Source: Bacilli bacterium (GTDB lineage Bacteria > Bacillota_I > Bacilli_A > RF39 > UBA660). Taken from it: a stretch of DNA of 5,578 bases. The translations under genes and the position numbers were made by a program. The stretch covers positions 1 through 5,578 of the forward strand of contig CAAHEL010000033.1 of NCBI GenBank assembly GCA_900772445.1. The letters are read 5' to 3'. The notes under the pieces are model-generated. The model did no database searches, had not been told where the DNA came from, and worked only from the letters and a program-made list of their open reading frames with translations. Of this stretch, positions 5,523 through 5,578 are shown one piece after another; the first letter of the stretch is position 1, and each line of letters opens with the position of its first letter.

Positions 5523-5578
5523 TAATTTTTAAATTCAATTTTAACCTAAAAATTCATAACCAATTTATTATTTTTATA
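5523..5578. other. AT-rich end of window, no supported gene
   Basis: Nothing here can be called. On the minus strand an open frame enters from the window edge and ends at TAG (5546-5548), which could be the tail of an upstream gene, but 11 codons are not evidence. A degenerate AAATTCAATTTTAACC (5531-5546) resembles a decayed third unit of the neighbouring repeat. Confidence 0.3.

Noticed and set aside
1..5578. Toxin-antitoxin or antiphage defence system built from the DUF4143 ATPases
   Set aside because: No partner gene, antitoxin or effector is encoded beside either ATPase here; the idea would rest on accessory context alone.

Overview
The window is a very AT-rich stretch from a low-GC Gram-positive (Firmicutes-type) bacterium. 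Evidence: strong purine-rich Shine-Dalgarno sites (AAGGAGGT, AGGGAG, GGGGGA), TATAAT-type promoters, TGG used for Trp, and a NiCo (czcD) riboswitch, a class known mainly from Clostridia and Erysipelotrichia. A gut-type Clostridia or Bacilli/Erysipelotrichia lineage is likely, but this is inference. All three genes are on the minus strand, and each appears to have its own promoter, so this is a row of single-gene units, not an operon.

Layout in transcription order (high to low coordinates). (i) 5431-5578 is the control region of the first gene: a 46-bp repeat (copy B) directly upstream of a sigma-A-like promoter. (ii) 4159-5400 is a complete AAA_14/DUF4143-type ATPase of 413 aa. Its start was moved 10 codons inward to the perfect Shine-Dalgarno. 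Two AT-rich hairpins sit at and after its stop, followed by a second copy (A) of the 46-bp repeat, so the gene is bracketed by near-identical direct repeats 1427 bp apart. (iii) 3872-4023 is a promoter plus a leader with a compact NiCo riboswitch aptamer (3911-3967), whose 3' half is shared with an intrinsic terminator (3887-3930). This is the layout expected of a metal-induced ON switch. (iv) 1412-3871 is a complete 819-aa P-type ATPase of the Ca2+-ATPase-like (P2) architecture with all catalytic motifs. Its membrane metal-site residues do not match SERCA, and the riboswitch points to export of Co2+, Ni2+ or Fe2+. (v) 1252-1411 holds a weak bidirectional hairpin, three 14-bp motifs at exact 23-bp spacing, and a promoter. 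(vi) 1-1251 is a second, divergent DUF4143-type ATPase whose last few codons run off the window.

The metal unit (riboswitch plus pump) is self-contained: rising metal should let transcription read through into the exporter. The two DUF4143 ATPases on either side are accessory-type genes of unknown role. Both have a family-specific repeat abutting the -35 box, although the repeats are unrelated in sequence. That parallel, and the repeat-gene-repeat structure around the second ATPase, are the least explained parts of the window.
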